From assembly GCA_018820855.1 (NCBI GenBank), contig JAHJNL010000032.1:1-59232 (forward strand): a DNA stretch of 59,232 nt. Reading direction: 5' to 3'. This document shows, piece after piece, positions 36,252 to 45,303 of the stretch (position 1 is the first letter of the stretch; every line of letters starts with the position of its first letter). The position numbers and the translations under genes were made by a program. The stretch is from Pseudomonadota bacterium (GTDB lineage: Bacteria; Desulfobacterota; Desulfobulbia; Desulfobulbales; Desulfocapsaceae). The notes under the pieces are model-generated. The model saw nothing but the letters and a program-made list of their open reading frames with translations, was not told the origin of the DNA and did no database searches.

Positions 36252-37559
36252 ATGTCCCGAGATCTATTGGTCAAGAGATCTATCCTTTTTTTCCTGGCCT
36301 GTCTCTATTGCTTTCTGTCATCATCTTCTCTCCTGGCAGGCGAATATATCGATTCCGCCCATGGCTCCAGTACCGCAGGGGTTTTTCGCCCGGTAATCGG
36401 GGATGCCCCCCCGCAAGGATTCGGCTATTCCCGTGGAAACTGTGCCCATTGTCATGAACAGCATGCCAGTATAGGAGGCAGTGAACCGGTGCCAACCACC
36501 GGGGGAGCTTCGTCCTATGAACTCTTTGCCAATAATTTCGATACCACCCAAAAAACCATCCCCTACACTGAGTCTGACAACTTCTGCTTTTACTGTCACA
36601 ACAATCCCACCTCAGCACAATTGGTGGTAAATAACGATTACAGCCAGAACTTCGGTTGCGCCCCTCAGGGACCGACTACAATCATGTCCGCCATGAACCA
36701 GCGCTCCTACCACAACCTCTACGATGTGTGGAACTTTTCCAAAGATAAATTTTCCTGGTTCACTACCTACTCGAATCCCTGTGATGCCTGTCATAACCCG
36801 CACCTGGCCAAGAGAAACTGGGCCAATGCCAAGGATCCCGCCTATTCGGCCATATCAAAACCCACCGACCACTTTGCCTTGTGGGGAACTACCGAAACCA
36901 TGGACAGCAGTTACAATACCAAATATGAACCACCCTACTGTTCCAGCAGTCTGCTTAACCGAGAACCGAATGCCAGTATCGATGCAGCGACAGGCCGTGC
37001 CAATACCCCGGATTATGTGGACTTCTGTATCACCTGCCACACCACCACCAATACCATCTTCAGCACCAGTCTCAATCGTAACCTCACAGCAATCAACTGG
37101 GACAGCAACGGAGATAAACACGGTCTTCGCCTGATGGACGGTTCGGTCTCCACCAAGGCCCCCTATGCCCCCAACTCAAGCGGTACTGACTTTGTTCTCT
37201 CCTGCCTCGACTGCCACGAAGCCCATGGCTCACAAAATGTAATGCTCATGAGAAGACGGGCCAACGGTTCTGATCTCACCAGTACCATCGCCACTTTCGA
37301 TACCAAAAACTGGGGCCTGATCTGCCTGAAATGCCACAAAGATGATGCCGCAGCAGGTGTCGGTCCTTCCAATTACTGGGAATACGTGCACCACCTGGTA
37401 TCAGATGCCCCCTACTTTGAACAAGGCCCGTGCGTAACCTGCCATACAAGAGGAGATGGTTTCCCCATTGACTGCCAGGAATGCCATACCCATAGCGGTA
37501 CACCCACGAAAGCTGATACTCGAGGTGCCGGCATAGGGACATACCGAATACCCTTTTAA
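36252..37559 (+). CDS. Octahaem secreted c-type cytochrome
   Basis: This cytochrome has 435 residues from the ATG at 36252, chosen because AAAGGAAA lies just upstream; the frame extends 17 codons further. The signal peptide ends at SSLLAG. Eight CXXCH motifs: CAHCH, CFYCH, CDACH, CITCH, CLDCH, CLKCH, CVTCH and CQECH, with long, Ser/Thr/Asn-rich spacers of up to 80 residues. CLDCHEAHGSQN and RRRANGS echo the penultimate haem region of the OmcS-like proteins, but the N-terminus (SAHGSSTAGVF then CAHCHEQHAS) differs. The low haem density and polar spacers suit an extracellular cytochrome. Family not named; it could be another filament-type protein or a terminal reductase at the surface. Confidence 0.8.
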   Translation: MSRDLLVKRSILFFLACLYCFLSSSSLLAGEYIDSAHGSSTAGVFRPVIGDAPPQGFGYSRGNCAHCHEQHASIGGSEPVPTTGGASSYELFANNFDTTQKTIPYTESDNFCFYCHNNPTSAQLVVNNDYSQNFGCAPQGPTTIMSAMNQRSYHNLYDVWNFSKDKFSWFTTYSNPCDACHNPHLAKRNWANAKDPAYSAISKPTDHFALWGTTETMDSSYNTKYEPPYCSSSLLNREPNASIDAATGRANTPDYVDFCITCHTTTNTIFSTSLNRNLTAINWDSNGDKHGLRLMDGSVSTKAPYAPNSSGTDFVLSCLDCHEAHGSQNVMLMRRRANGSDLTSTIATFDTKNWGLICLKCHKDDAAAGVGPSNYWEYVHHLVSDAPYFEQGPCVTCHTRGDGFPIDCQECHTHSGTPTKADTRGAGIGTYRIPF

Positions 37560-37602
37560 ACCAAGAGCATAACCAACAGATCCTTCACAGAATAGGGCCC
37601 CG

Positions 37603-39048
37603 ATGCATATCACAAAAACAACCGGATACCAGCAAACTACTCATCTGCTCCTTGGCTGTCTTCTCCTGTTACTTTCTGGCTGTGCTTCCTCTGACGGCCC
37701 ATTCGCCACCTCAGATTCCTCGCAAAGCGGAAGCGGAGGACAGGCAGATAAGGGTGGTCAGATTTCTCTTTTCCTCAATCTCAAAGAGCCCGTAGGACCG
37801 GAGCGGAAGATGCTCATCCAGTCAATTGAGGTGCTTGCGGAAAATAACAATTGGATCTCTTTGCGTCCCGATCCAATCGAGGCTGATTCACAGTTGATCC
37901 TGGGACGACAGATATTCCTGGGAAGATCCTACCTGCCCTCTGGATATTACAGCCAGCTACGCATTACAGCCAGCCAGGACGTCCAATCCACTGGTGCAGT
38001 CTCTGATCCCACTGCAACCATACTTGAAATTCGCAATCCCCTCTATGTTGCAATTGGCGACTCCCATTCTCTCTTTCTGACCTGGGATGTTATGGCTTCC
38101 TTTGCCGCAGCCGATAAGGACAGACCAAGTCTCAGCCTGGCACCCAAGCTCAAGAACATGCTGGTAGATGTGGCCTATGTGGCCTGCCCGGAAATCAATA
38201 CGGTGTACATGATTTGCACCGACAAAAACTGGGTTTGCGATTCTCTCGGCGTCAGCGGCGGGCCCAGCTACCTGATCAGTGACCCGAATAACCCTACAGG
38301 GAACCTGTTGGCACTTACCGAAGATGACAAGAACATCAAACGAATCGGACCTGCTGCAAACCGGGTTGAGGAAACCTATAATCTGCCGATGGTCGGCAAA
38401 CCCCTTCATATTGCAGTCAGCCCAGATAGTCACTGGGCCTACGTTATCGACAGAAAACGGGGTAATATTCTACGCATCAATCTGCAATCAGGTTCAATAG
38501 AGGCACGAAACAGGCTGGGCTACGAACCGTCTTACATCCTCTATCTTGAGAAACAGGATGTACTCGCCGTCGCCCTGTCCCTTTCCCAGACGGTGGTTCT
38601 TCTTGACCCGGAGACCCTGAACCAGGTTCAAACAATCTCTACCGGCAGCAAACCCGAAGGGTTGATGCTCTACAATGACACCTATCTCTACATCGCTGAA
38701 TCAGGCAGTAATTCCGTTATGGTCTATGATCTCACCCTCAATAAACTGCAAAAACGAATTCCCGTGGATTTGTCCCCCATGCGCATCCTGGCTGCGAATG
38801 GCCTTATTTATGTAACGAATGAGGCCTCTCATTCCATCTCTATTCTCAAGCACGGCCAACTTGGGGTATCAAGAACCATCCCTCTGGACGGTTCTCCACT
38901 TGAAATGGCCTACAGTCCTACCAACAAATGGTGTTACGTTGGTAATGAATCAACAAAGACGTTGGATATTATAGACCCCGTGAACAGCAAGATAGTGGGC
39001 CAGATTCCCCTTGGCGCTCTGCCCAAAGGCATGGCAGTCCTGCATTAG
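37603..39048 (+). CDS. Beta-propeller lipoprotein (YVTN/YncE type)
   Basis: This 481-residue lipoprotein has lipobox LLLSGC (cysteine near residue 27) followed by a Ser/Gly linker. Residues about 50-190 form a DUF4382-like sandwich (GGQISLFLNLKEPVGPERK; LPSGYYSQLRITAS). From about 250 a seven-bladed YVTN-type propeller follows: PLHIAVSPDSHWAYVIDRKR, VVLLDPETLNQVQTIST, LYIAESGSNSVMVYDLTLNK, PLEMAYSPTNKWCYVGNEST. No haem motif. Likely sits on the outer membrane beside the secreted cytochromes encoded on both sides. Function inferred from context only. Confidence 0.78.
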   Translation: MHITKTTGYQQTTHLLLGCLLLLLSGCASSDGPFATSDSSQSGSGGQADKGGQISLFLNLKEPVGPERKMLIQSIEVLAENNNWISLRPDPIEADSQLILGRQIFLGRSYLPSGYYSQLRITASQDVQSTGAVSDPTATILEIRNPLYVAIGDSHSLFLTWDVMASFAAADKDRPSLSLAPKLKNMLVDVAYVACPEINTVYMICTDKNWVCDSLGVSGGPSYLISDPNNPTGNLLALTEDDKNIKRIGPAANRVEETYNLPMVGKPLHIAVSPDSHWAYVIDRKRGNILRINLQSGSIEARNRLGYEPSYILYLEKQDVLAVALSLSQTVVLLDPETLNQVQTISTGSKPEGLMLYNDTYLYIAESGSNSVMVYDLTLNKLQKRIPVDLSPMRILAANGLIYVTNEASHSISILKHGQLGVSRTIPLDGSPLEMAYSPTNKWCYVGNESTKTLDIIDPVNSKIVGQIPLGALPKGMAVLH

Positions 39049-39227
39049 CAGACCTGCAACTCTTCCAGCGTTTCCCGTCTACCGGGTCCGGGAGAGAAAA
39101 GAAAGAGGTACATAGAGGTATGCTGGAATCATATATTTAAAAAAACAGGTGAACGGTCGACGTATCCAAGGTAAAATACTATTTTCGGAATGGGAACCAG
39201 TAACTTTTTTTTTTCATCTTTCACAAC

Positions 39228-40436
39228 ATGGCCTCTCCAATGACATACTCTGTCAAATTTTTTCTTCTCATCGCTCTCGCACTGCTGCCCTCCCTGGCAG
39301 CTGCCGACAGCGGCACGACTGAAGATGAAAAATGCATTACCTGTCATGAAAGCAAATACAATGAGGCCCTGAACAACATCTATGTCCATAGCCCTTTCCT
39401 TGGAAAAAAATGTGTCACCTGCCACATTGAGGATCACTCTTCGCCACTGAGCAATAGCAGGCAATCTACCCGGCACGACAACAAACCCAAGATCACCTGG
39501 CTGCAGAAACATTATGAACCTGCCCGCACCCACTTTTTTCTGATTCCATCTGCCAAAGTGGACGACACCCTTTTTGTGCAAACAGCAGGCAATGACCTTC
39601 AGCCTAAAGTAACATCTATCAGCCTGCCACCTCTCCAACAACTCCCGCAACTCGCCAACGACGGACAACCTCCAAAAATATTCGACATTAAATTCCTCGG
39701 GGTGAAACGGGGTATACTCTATACAGCCACTATCAGCTGGAAAACGGATGAACCGTCAGACGCGCAAATCCACTATGGCGTCGGAACATTCACGCAAAAA
39801 ACCAGGCTCGACCCGCAGCTCAAATCCATTCATACAATTGATATTTCCCCGGTAATACCCGGTAAAACATATAACTACACCTTGATATCAAAGGACATGC
39901 ACGGCAACAGGATGATCTCTCAGCCCCTTACTTTTTCCACAGAAAAAGTAGATCCAATGGTACCTTCCAGAAATTCCACTCTGAGCAGACATCCCTCCTC
40001 CCCTGAAGATCTCAGTCACCAGCTGTTGGCCGTGGAAGACCAATACTTCATAACTATCACGGCCAATTGGCCAACGTATATAAATATCGGCAGACATCAC
40101 GAGTTGCGGCCGCAGATCACCCTACCTGCCAATGACTTGCCTGCCGTTAACGAAAAGCAGGCAGTACCTGTGAAGCATGTCATAATGAGAAGCTCCTATG
40201 ACACCAACATTACTTCATGTCTGCACTGTCACAAGGATTATCAGGCCAGTTCGAGTCATCCTATCAATGTTCTGCCCAAACCGGGAATGATTTTTCCCGA
40301 TGACTATCCAGTACTCGATGACGGCAAAATGCACTGCATGACCTGCCACGCTACTCACGCATCCAACAACGAAGCCAGGATCAGGCGGCCGACCAAACAG
40401 GAACTCTGTATCGGCTGCCATAAAAATTACGATTGA
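39228..40436 (+). CDS. Five-haem cytochrome with a central fibronectin III/purple-acid-phosphatase-N-like domain
   Basis: This 402-residue protein has a signal peptide cleaved near SLAAA. Two CXXCH motifs lie at the N-terminus (CITCH, CVTCH), three at the C-terminus (CLHCH, CMTCH, CIGCH). Between them, about residues 150-240, is a beta-sandwich of the FnIII or PAP N-terminal kind: TATISWKTDEPSDAQIHYGV, HTIDISPVIPGKTYNYTLIS, TFSTEK. This architecture separates two small haem clusters by a protein-binding domain. CMTCHATHASNN is doubled-CXXCH-like. An alternative start is the ATG four codons in (39240). It overlaps the upstream end of the long frame containing the next gene, whose true start is 75 bases further on. 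Confidence 0.78.
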   Translation: MASPMTYSVKFFLLIALALLPSLAAADSGTTEDEKCITCHESKYNEALNNIYVHSPFLGKKCVTCHIEDHSSPLSNSRQSTRHDNKPKITWLQKHYEPARTHFFLIPSAKVDDTLFVQTAGNDLQPKVTSISLPPLQQLPQLANDGQPPKIFDIKFLGVKRGILYTATISWKTDEPSDAQIHYGVGTFTQKTRLDPQLKSIHTIDISPVIPGKTYNYTLISKDMHGNRMISQPLTFSTEKVDPMVPSRNSTLSRHPSSPEDLSHQLLAVEDQYFITITANWPTYINIGRHHELRPQITLPANDLPAVNEKQAVPVKHVIMRSSYDTNITSCLHCHKDYQASSSHPINVLPKPGMIFPDDYPVLDDGKMHCMTCHATHASNNEARIRRPTKQELCIGCHKNYD

Positions 40437-40510
40437 GCCCTGGCACTCATGCGCGACTGCCAGTATGTGCCATCGAAGTAATAACTACCTATTATCGTTC
40501 AGGAGAACAG

Positions 40511-41056
40511 ATGTCCGACTATAAGAGAAAGCGAATAAATCTGGGTGTAAAAAAATATTTCCAGAAATGGCTCCTGATCCGTATTCTGGGAATGATCATC
40601 TTCAGTTCCATTATTGCCGCCCTTATTCTTTACTTCTATGCAAGACAGGAAATCACTTCCTCTTTTTTCGATGCCCACATCAAGATTCGACGGGTCAGTG
40701 ATCTTCTCTTGCCGGTTGTGGCTGCCGGTAGTATGGTCAGTCTCATCAGTGGGATAATCCTTTCTCTGTTCCTTCCTCAGAAGATTGCCGGACCGATCTT
40801 CCGGATAGAGCAAGGCCTCAAACCTATCCAGGATGGTGACTTTACCTCGCTCATCAGTTTGCGCAAAGACGATGTGCTGAAAGATCTGGCAGGAGAAGTA
40901 AACAAGGCAACCACTGAAACCCGTGTCAGAGTACAGAAAAGTAAGAATGCGCTGGCAGCTTTGATTGAAGCTATGGGTAGCACGGCTGCAGACAGTGCTG
41001 TGCAGGATAGGATCAAAGACCTTGAAAAGTCATTGGCCCAGTTTAAAACCAAATAA
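40511..41056 (+). CDS. HAMP-domain membrane protein without output domain
   Basis: This 181-residue inner-membrane protein starts at the ATG at 40511, set by CAGGAG upstream. Two hydrophobic helices (about 27-46 and 67-90) bracket a short loop of about 20 residues. A HAMP linker follows (PQKIAGPIFRIEQGLKPIQD, then GDFTSLISLRKDDVLKDLAG) and a C-terminal coiled coil rich in Lys, Glu and Ala. There is no kinase, methyl-accepting or cyclase domain. HAMP normally passes signals across the membrane, so it may bind a partner or be a structural element of the locus. The frame continues upstream but lacks a signal or ribosome site there. Confidence 0.72.
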   Translation: MSDYKRKRINLGVKKYFQKWLLIRILGMIIFSSIIAALILYFYARQEITSSFFDAHIKIRRVSDLLLPVVAAGSMVSLISGIILSLFLPQKIAGPIFRIEQGLKPIQDGDFTSLISLRKDDVLKDLAGEVNKATTETRVRVQKSKNALAALIEAMGSTAADSAVQDRIKDLEKSLAQFKTK

Positions 41057-41182
41057 TCTTGAGACCATAACGTTACAGCCCGTTATTCTCATTATACTGA
41101 ATGGTTTTAGGTTTTTTTTTTACAATCATATTATACAACCCCCTTCCGACAAAAAAGGGGTACTATCCGGGAACCAGTACAA

Positions 41183-42373
41183 ATGTCAGTTACAGTCAAT
41201 CGAAGATGTTGCAATTTTAACAAGCTGGTTTTCATCTGCTTTTTGATATCCCTGTTCCTTCCTGACTTGAGCTTTGCCTATACCATCCTTTCTCCCGTAT
41301 CACCTTATGCTGTCATTATCCAGGCAAGGCGTCCTCAGTCTACCCTGATCCTCAAACTCTCCAGCAAAGATGAATTGGCGCATTTGCGTGTAGCCACAGC
41401 CCAAAACAGAGCTGGAGAAGATCATGTAATTGACCCATTGGGTCTCTATGAAAAAGACGGGATTTCCTATATACACTACACCCTGCCTCTGCAAAAGGGA
41501 GACAACACCTTTGTCATCAATCCAGGAGAGCAGGAACTGGAAATCCGCTATCAACCTGTGCGAACGCTGCTCAACGTCAACTTTGAGGATTCAAAAGCCT
41601 TCCTCTTCCATCGAACTGCGGTTGTTCCCAAAGAGTGTGACCTCTGTCACAGCGAGCAGCTCCCTGAAGGCCATGGTCTCGACGTGAATCGCCTGAAAAA
41701 AAATGCGAACTTTTCACCGATATGTTTTTCCTGTCACCGAAAACTCCACAGCAAAAATGAATGGCTGCACGGGCCAGCCGCAAACATCTATTGCCTGAGC
41801 TGCCACAGAAAAGGGACAGGCGACACCAAAATCACCATGCTCACGGGTCGGGTTGATGAGGTATGCTTTCAATGTCACATCAACAAAATAAAATTCAAGA
41901 CCCAGGCTCATGTCCATGGTCCGGTTGGAACCGGCGACTGCACCATCTGCCATGACCCCCATGGAGATACATACCAATTCCAGCTCTGGGCCGAAGGAGG
42001 CACTGACCTCTGCATTGGCTGCCATGGTGATAAGAAAAATGCCAGTAAAAAGAGCATAGGCTTTTACTCCCATGGCATAATTCTGGGTGGTGGCTGCGTC
42101 GCCTGCCACAGCCCACATGCAAGTAACAACCGTTTTCAATTATACAAACCGATCAATGAACTTTGCGTCAGTTGTCATACCGGTTTGGCTGATATGGAAA
42201 AAGGTCATCCGGTTGGCAATCATCCTTTAAAAGGTAAGGATGACCCGCGCCGAAAAGAACGGGAACTATCCTGTACCAGTTGTCACAACCCCCATGGTTC
42301 CAGTTACCGATACCTGCTTATTGGAGATATTTTAGGTGGACATGTATGCAACAAGTGTCATAACAACGATTAG
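41183..42373 (+). CDS. Ten-haem c-type cytochrome with N-terminal beta domain
   Basis: This 396-residue protein has a signal peptide ending PDLSFA. Residues about 33-140 form a beta-rich, haem-free domain (YTILSPVSPYAVIIQARRPQ; LPLQKGDNTFVINPGEQELE). The rest carries ten CXXCH motifs: CDLCH, CFSCH, CLSCH, CFQCH, CTICH, CIGCH, CVACH, CVSCH, CTSCH, CNKCH. Doubled-CXXCH motifs such as CTICHDPHGD and CVACHSPHASNNRFQL are clear. Layout and details (HVHGPVGTGDC) resemble the 16-haem-site cytochrome on the opposite strand at 45.3-47.1 kb. It overlaps the downstream propeller gene by 32 bases. Probably periplasmic. Confidence 0.85.
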   Translation: MSVTVNRRCCNFNKLVFICFLISLFLPDLSFAYTILSPVSPYAVIIQARRPQSTLILKLSSKDELAHLRVATAQNRAGEDHVIDPLGLYEKDGISYIHYTLPLQKGDNTFVINPGEQELEIRYQPVRTLLNVNFEDSKAFLFHRTAVVPKECDLCHSEQLPEGHGLDVNRLKKNANFSPICFSCHRKLHSKNEWLHGPAANIYCLSCHRKGTGDTKITMLTGRVDEVCFQCHINKIKFKTQAHVHGPVGTGDCTICHDPHGDTYQFQLWAEGGTDLCIGCHGDKKNASKKSIGFYSHGIILGGGCVACHSPHASNNRFQLYKPINELCVSCHTGLADMEKGHPVGNHPLKGKDDPRRKERELSCTSCHNPHGSSYRYLLIGDILGGHVCNKCHNND

Positions 42374-43649
42374 TTTTCAGAAAAGACTCCTTCTGACCGT
42401 CCTCTCAGCGACTTGCCTCTGTGCGAGCCTGCCGAGCCGGAGCCTTGCTATAGTTGAGGAAGAGGGGAAAGTTGGTGTTGAGGTTATAGCTATCCTGAAC
42501 ACCGATGAACTGGGCGAAAGACTCCGTTATCCCTCCGCCGTCATGTATGACAAGGAAATGGATGAGACGTATGTAGTCGGCGGTGGTGAGGGCAAAGTCA
42601 TTGTCTATGGTTCCAACTTTTTCCCAACCGTCTCCCTTGGCAAGGGCCGAGGAGCCGACTCTGCAAGGGGAGTCTACATCAACGACTCCAGCAAGATCTA
42701 CCTGTGCCAATCCAACTCAGAAAACAAGCCGGCGCGGATAACATCTTTTAACGCCGCCTTTTTCCCTGAAAAGGAAATCGTTTTTTCCTCCATGCCGGAA
42801 GGAGAAAAATTTGTCCCCAAAAACATGGTCACTGGTTTATCCGGCAACATGTATATTGCCGGTCAAAACACCCGCGGCCTTCTGGTTCTTGACAGTGAAG
42901 GAAATTTTTCTCACTGGCTGAAGCCGATGGACAAACTCATCACTGAAAATTCCCTGGTCAGGTCTCTTGAAGAAGGGGTTGAGGAACTTTCACCGGAACT
43001 GGTGGCTATGACCGAAGCAGTACAGGATGCAGCCCAAAAAGAAAACAGTGTGATGAATATGAGAGACCTGCTGCCACCGGGTCTCCTGCCAAGCATTGAT
43101 GAGAATGCGGCAACGTTCACAGACCAGGAACTCAAACCGGTGCAGGTTGCACACGTCGCCACTGATTCAGAAGGACACCTCTACGTCCTCAGCGAAGAAA
43201 CCAGTAAAATCTATGTCTACAGCCATACTGAAGAGTTTCTCTTCTCCTTTGGTCAGAAGGGCGGGTCAACAGGCAAGATGAGCCGTCCCAAGTGTCTGGT
43301 CGTCGATGAAAAGAAAAAGGCCCTCTATGTAGTTGATTACATGCGGCACACCATCCTGATCTTTGATCTGGGAGGAAAGTTCATGTATGAATTCGGTGGG
43401 ATGGGAACAGGTCCAGGCTGGTTTCAATATCCTGTAGGCCTGGCTCTCAACAAGCAAGGCAACCTGATCGTTGCTGATCTGTTCAATCAACGAGTCCAGA
43501 TCCTGAATATTAAATTTGAATACAAATTTCCAATGTTCCAGAATCCCAATCAGGAGCAGGAAGCCATACCGAGCGAGAAGGAGCTGACAGTTCCGGATGT
43601 TAAAAGGGAAGAGGGCGATATTTTCTTTCCAGAGCCCATTTATCTGTAA
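42342..43649 (+). CDS. Exported NHL-repeat beta-propeller protein
   Basis: This protein has 435 residues from the ATG at 42342, which has AGGTGG just upstream and lies inside the preceding cytochrome gene; a GTG at 42336 is the alternative. The signal peptide ends near SRSLA. Propeller blades are SAVMYDKEMDETYVVGGGEG, VAHVATDSEGHLYVLSEETS, PKCLVVDEKKKALYVVDYMR and PVGLALNKQGNLIVADLFNQ. An insertion at about residues 205-265, acidic and helical (EEGVEELSPELVAMTEAVQD), interrupts the blades. It is the last plus-strand gene before the central bidirectional hairpin. Presumed partner of the ten-haem cytochrome with which its coding region overlaps. Confidence 0.8.
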   Translation: MYATSVITTISFQKRLLLTVLSATCLCASLPSRSLAIVEEEGKVGVEVIAILNTDELGERLRYPSAVMYDKEMDETYVVGGGEGKVIVYGSNFFPTVSLGKGRGADSARGVYINDSSKIYLCQSNSENKPARITSFNAAFFPEKEIVFSSMPEGEKFVPKNMVTGLSGNMYIAGQNTRGLLVLDSEGNFSHWLKPMDKLITENSLVRSLEEGVEELSPELVAMTEAVQDAAQKENSVMNMRDLLPPGLLPSIDENAATFTDQELKPVQVAHVATDSEGHLYVLSEETSKIYVYSHTEEFLFSFGQKGGSTGKMSRPKCLVVDEKKKALYVVDYMRHTILIFDLGGKFMYEFGGMGTGPGWFQYPVGLALNKQGNLIVADLFNQRVQILNIKFEYKFPMFQNPNQEQEAIPSEKELTVPDVKREEGDIFFPEPIYL

Positions 43650-43731
43650 GTTAGTTTCTATCCATTAATGAGCGAATTTTTTCTCAATTCAGGGCGGGGC
43701 ATCAGGAAGGAAGTTAGCTGAAAAAACACGA

Positions 43732-43781
43732 CCTTCCTGAAAGGAGTAGCGGTCAGATAACCTGTACTCCTTTCAGGAAGG
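43732..43781. terminator. 17-bp hairpin, bidirectional terminator between convergent halves of the locus
   Basis: The arms CCTTCCTGAAAGGAGTA (43732-43748) and TACTCCTTTCAGGAAGG (43765-43781) pair perfectly over 17 bp with a 16-base loop. Minus-strand readout continues into CGTGTTTTTT, a good U-tract; the plus-strand tail is ATTTGATTT. A third CAGGAAGG lies at 43703-43710. It sits between two converging genes. Confidence 0.85.
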
Positions 43782-43795
43782 ATTTGATTTACTCT

Positions 43796-44854
43796 TTATT
43801 CATGAATCATGGTGTTACGCTGCAAAAGCTCAAAAGCCTTGCGATACGATTGTGCCGATTCCTCATATTTCTTCTGCCGCTCCTGGAATGTCCCCAGGTA
43901 ATAATGCAGGTCAGAGTTCCGGCCATTACGAAACAACAAGGCCTTGAGATCCATTACAGCCTCATCCACCTCACCCATTTCAGCACTCACCCTGGCCAGA
44001 CAAATCTCAGCCTCAATCGACTCCGGATTACCCGCAAGACCCGCCTCAAGCTCCCGGATAGCATCATCAAGGGCACCCTTTTCAAGGTACAGACAGCCTA
44101 GCTCAACTCTTGCATCATGCAGTGCAGGGTCGAGTTCAAGAGCTTTCATAAGTTCGCGGATAGCAGCATCAGGCATCCCTTTATTTTTCATGACGGTGCC
44201 CATCTGCATATGACGCATGGCAAGCTTATGCTCTTTCGGCACCTCTTTCATCACAGGATTCAGGTCAGCCTCAAGTTCTTCAGGAGTCATCAGACCCAGC
44301 ATCACATCAACTTCCCCGCGAAGACGTTGCACGATATCCTTGCTGTAACCAAGGCCGCCACTCACATTTCCGTTTTTGTCGATCAAAAGGATTGACGGCA
44401 GGACATAGACACCAAATCGGGTGTAGGCATCCTGGGAGGCATCCTTGTAGACAGGCATTGTCAAACCGGACAGGGCAGTAACTTCATCGACCACGTTCTG
44501 CTGATCATTCTGCATATTAACAACCAGAACAGCAATTCCTTTTTCCTTTAAATAGGGCTCCAGTTCCTGAACCGTCTTGAGGGTCGTGACAGCCCTCTTT
44601 TTCTTGGCTTCCAGATCTCCACCCCAAAAGGCAAGGAGCAACGGTTTACCTGCAAAGGAGTGAATACTCTTTGTTTCTTCTCCTTTATACCCGACGAACT
44701 GGGCATCGGGTATCGGTTTACCAATACTCAGGGCCCGGAAGGGAAAAGATTTGGCCAGACCAATATCGGTCAGGATGAACAACCCGGTAAAAAACAGGAT
44801 CAAGACAATCAGGTCTTTATTCCGATGACAATCGGTTTGCTTTCTCCACAACAT
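43796..44854 (-). CDS. TlpA-like thioredoxin-fold protein lacking CXXC, fused to TPR repeats
   Basis: This 352-residue protein has an N-terminal hydrophobic segment (about 17-34). An AhpC/TSA-Redoxin-type thioredoxin fold follows, about residues 43-190 (KPLLLAFWGGDLEAKKKRAV; VYVLPSILLIDKNGNV with the cis-proline). Where TlpA/ResA have WCxxC, this reads WGGDLEAKK, so it has no redox dithiol. From about 210 come at least three TPR repeats (AAIRELMKALELDPALHDAR; DAIRELEAGLAGNPESIEAE; YYLGTFQERQKKYEESAQSY). It is the last gene of the minus-strand half. Likely a periplasmic docking protein rather than a reductase; a cytochrome-handling role is inferred. Confidence 0.8.
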   Translation of the reverse strand: MLWRKQTDCHRNKDLIVLILFFTGLFILTDIGLAKSFPFRALSIGKPIPDAQFVGYKGEETKSIHSFAGKPLLLAFWGGDLEAKKKRAVTTLKTVQELEPYLKEKGIAVLVVNMQNDQQNVVDEVTALSGLTMPVYKDASQDAYTRFGVYVLPSILLIDKNGNVSGGLGYSKDIVQRLRGEVDVMLGLMTPEELEADLNPVMKEVPKEHKLAMRHMQMGTVMKNKGMPDAAIRELMKALELDPALHDARVELGCLYLEKGALDDAIRELEAGLAGNPESIEAEICLARVSAEMGEVDEAVMDLKALLFRNGRNSDLHYYLGTFQERQKKYEESAQSYRKAFELLQRNTMIHE

Positions 44855-45303
44855 AGGGACTCCTTACTAAATATTCGTAATAGTGCACCAGGGGCTATAC
44901 TTCAGGGTACTTTGAAAAATTACTGTTTTTGTTCAAAATCGAGGTATGAAAAAAATTTACCGCGGCATATAAGTGGGATCCTGAGTATATATTTTTTTCA
45001 TAACGAAGAGTTTGGGCGAAAAGGTAATTTGGCAAGGTGGCCTTCAGTGAAACTTTAAACGGTAAGAGTTACAGGCTGTTTAGATACGTTCATTGCCGAT
45101 ATTGAGCCAGAGACCGTCCCAATGCAGAAATCCAAACCAGACGACCAGAGTCTCGTTGCATCCGTTTACGGGGAACGGCGGACTCTTCACAAATACTCAG
45201 TCACTGTTGGCTGATACCTGCTCATGGCTCATTTTTCCGAAGAAACCAAACCATACAACTTTCTCTCCCTACCCTTACAGATAGGGAGAGAAATCATCCG
45301 GTA
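44855..45303. other. Intergenic region between TlpA-like and 16-haem-site cytochrome genes
   Basis: These 449 bases have no credible gene on either strand. The right end holds the hairpin at 45260-45293. The rest is AT-rich and should contain the promoter for the TlpA-like gene if that gene is transcribed separately. No specific element is convincing. Confidence 0.5.
45260..45293 (-). terminator. 12-bp hairpin after the 16-haem-site cytochrome gene
   Basis: TTTCTCTCCCTA (45260-45271) pairs with TAGGGAGAGAAA (45282-45293) perfectly. It lies 10 bases after the minus-strand stop codon. The minus-strand tail (GTTGTATGG) is not a real T-run, so termination may be partial. Confidence 0.5.
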
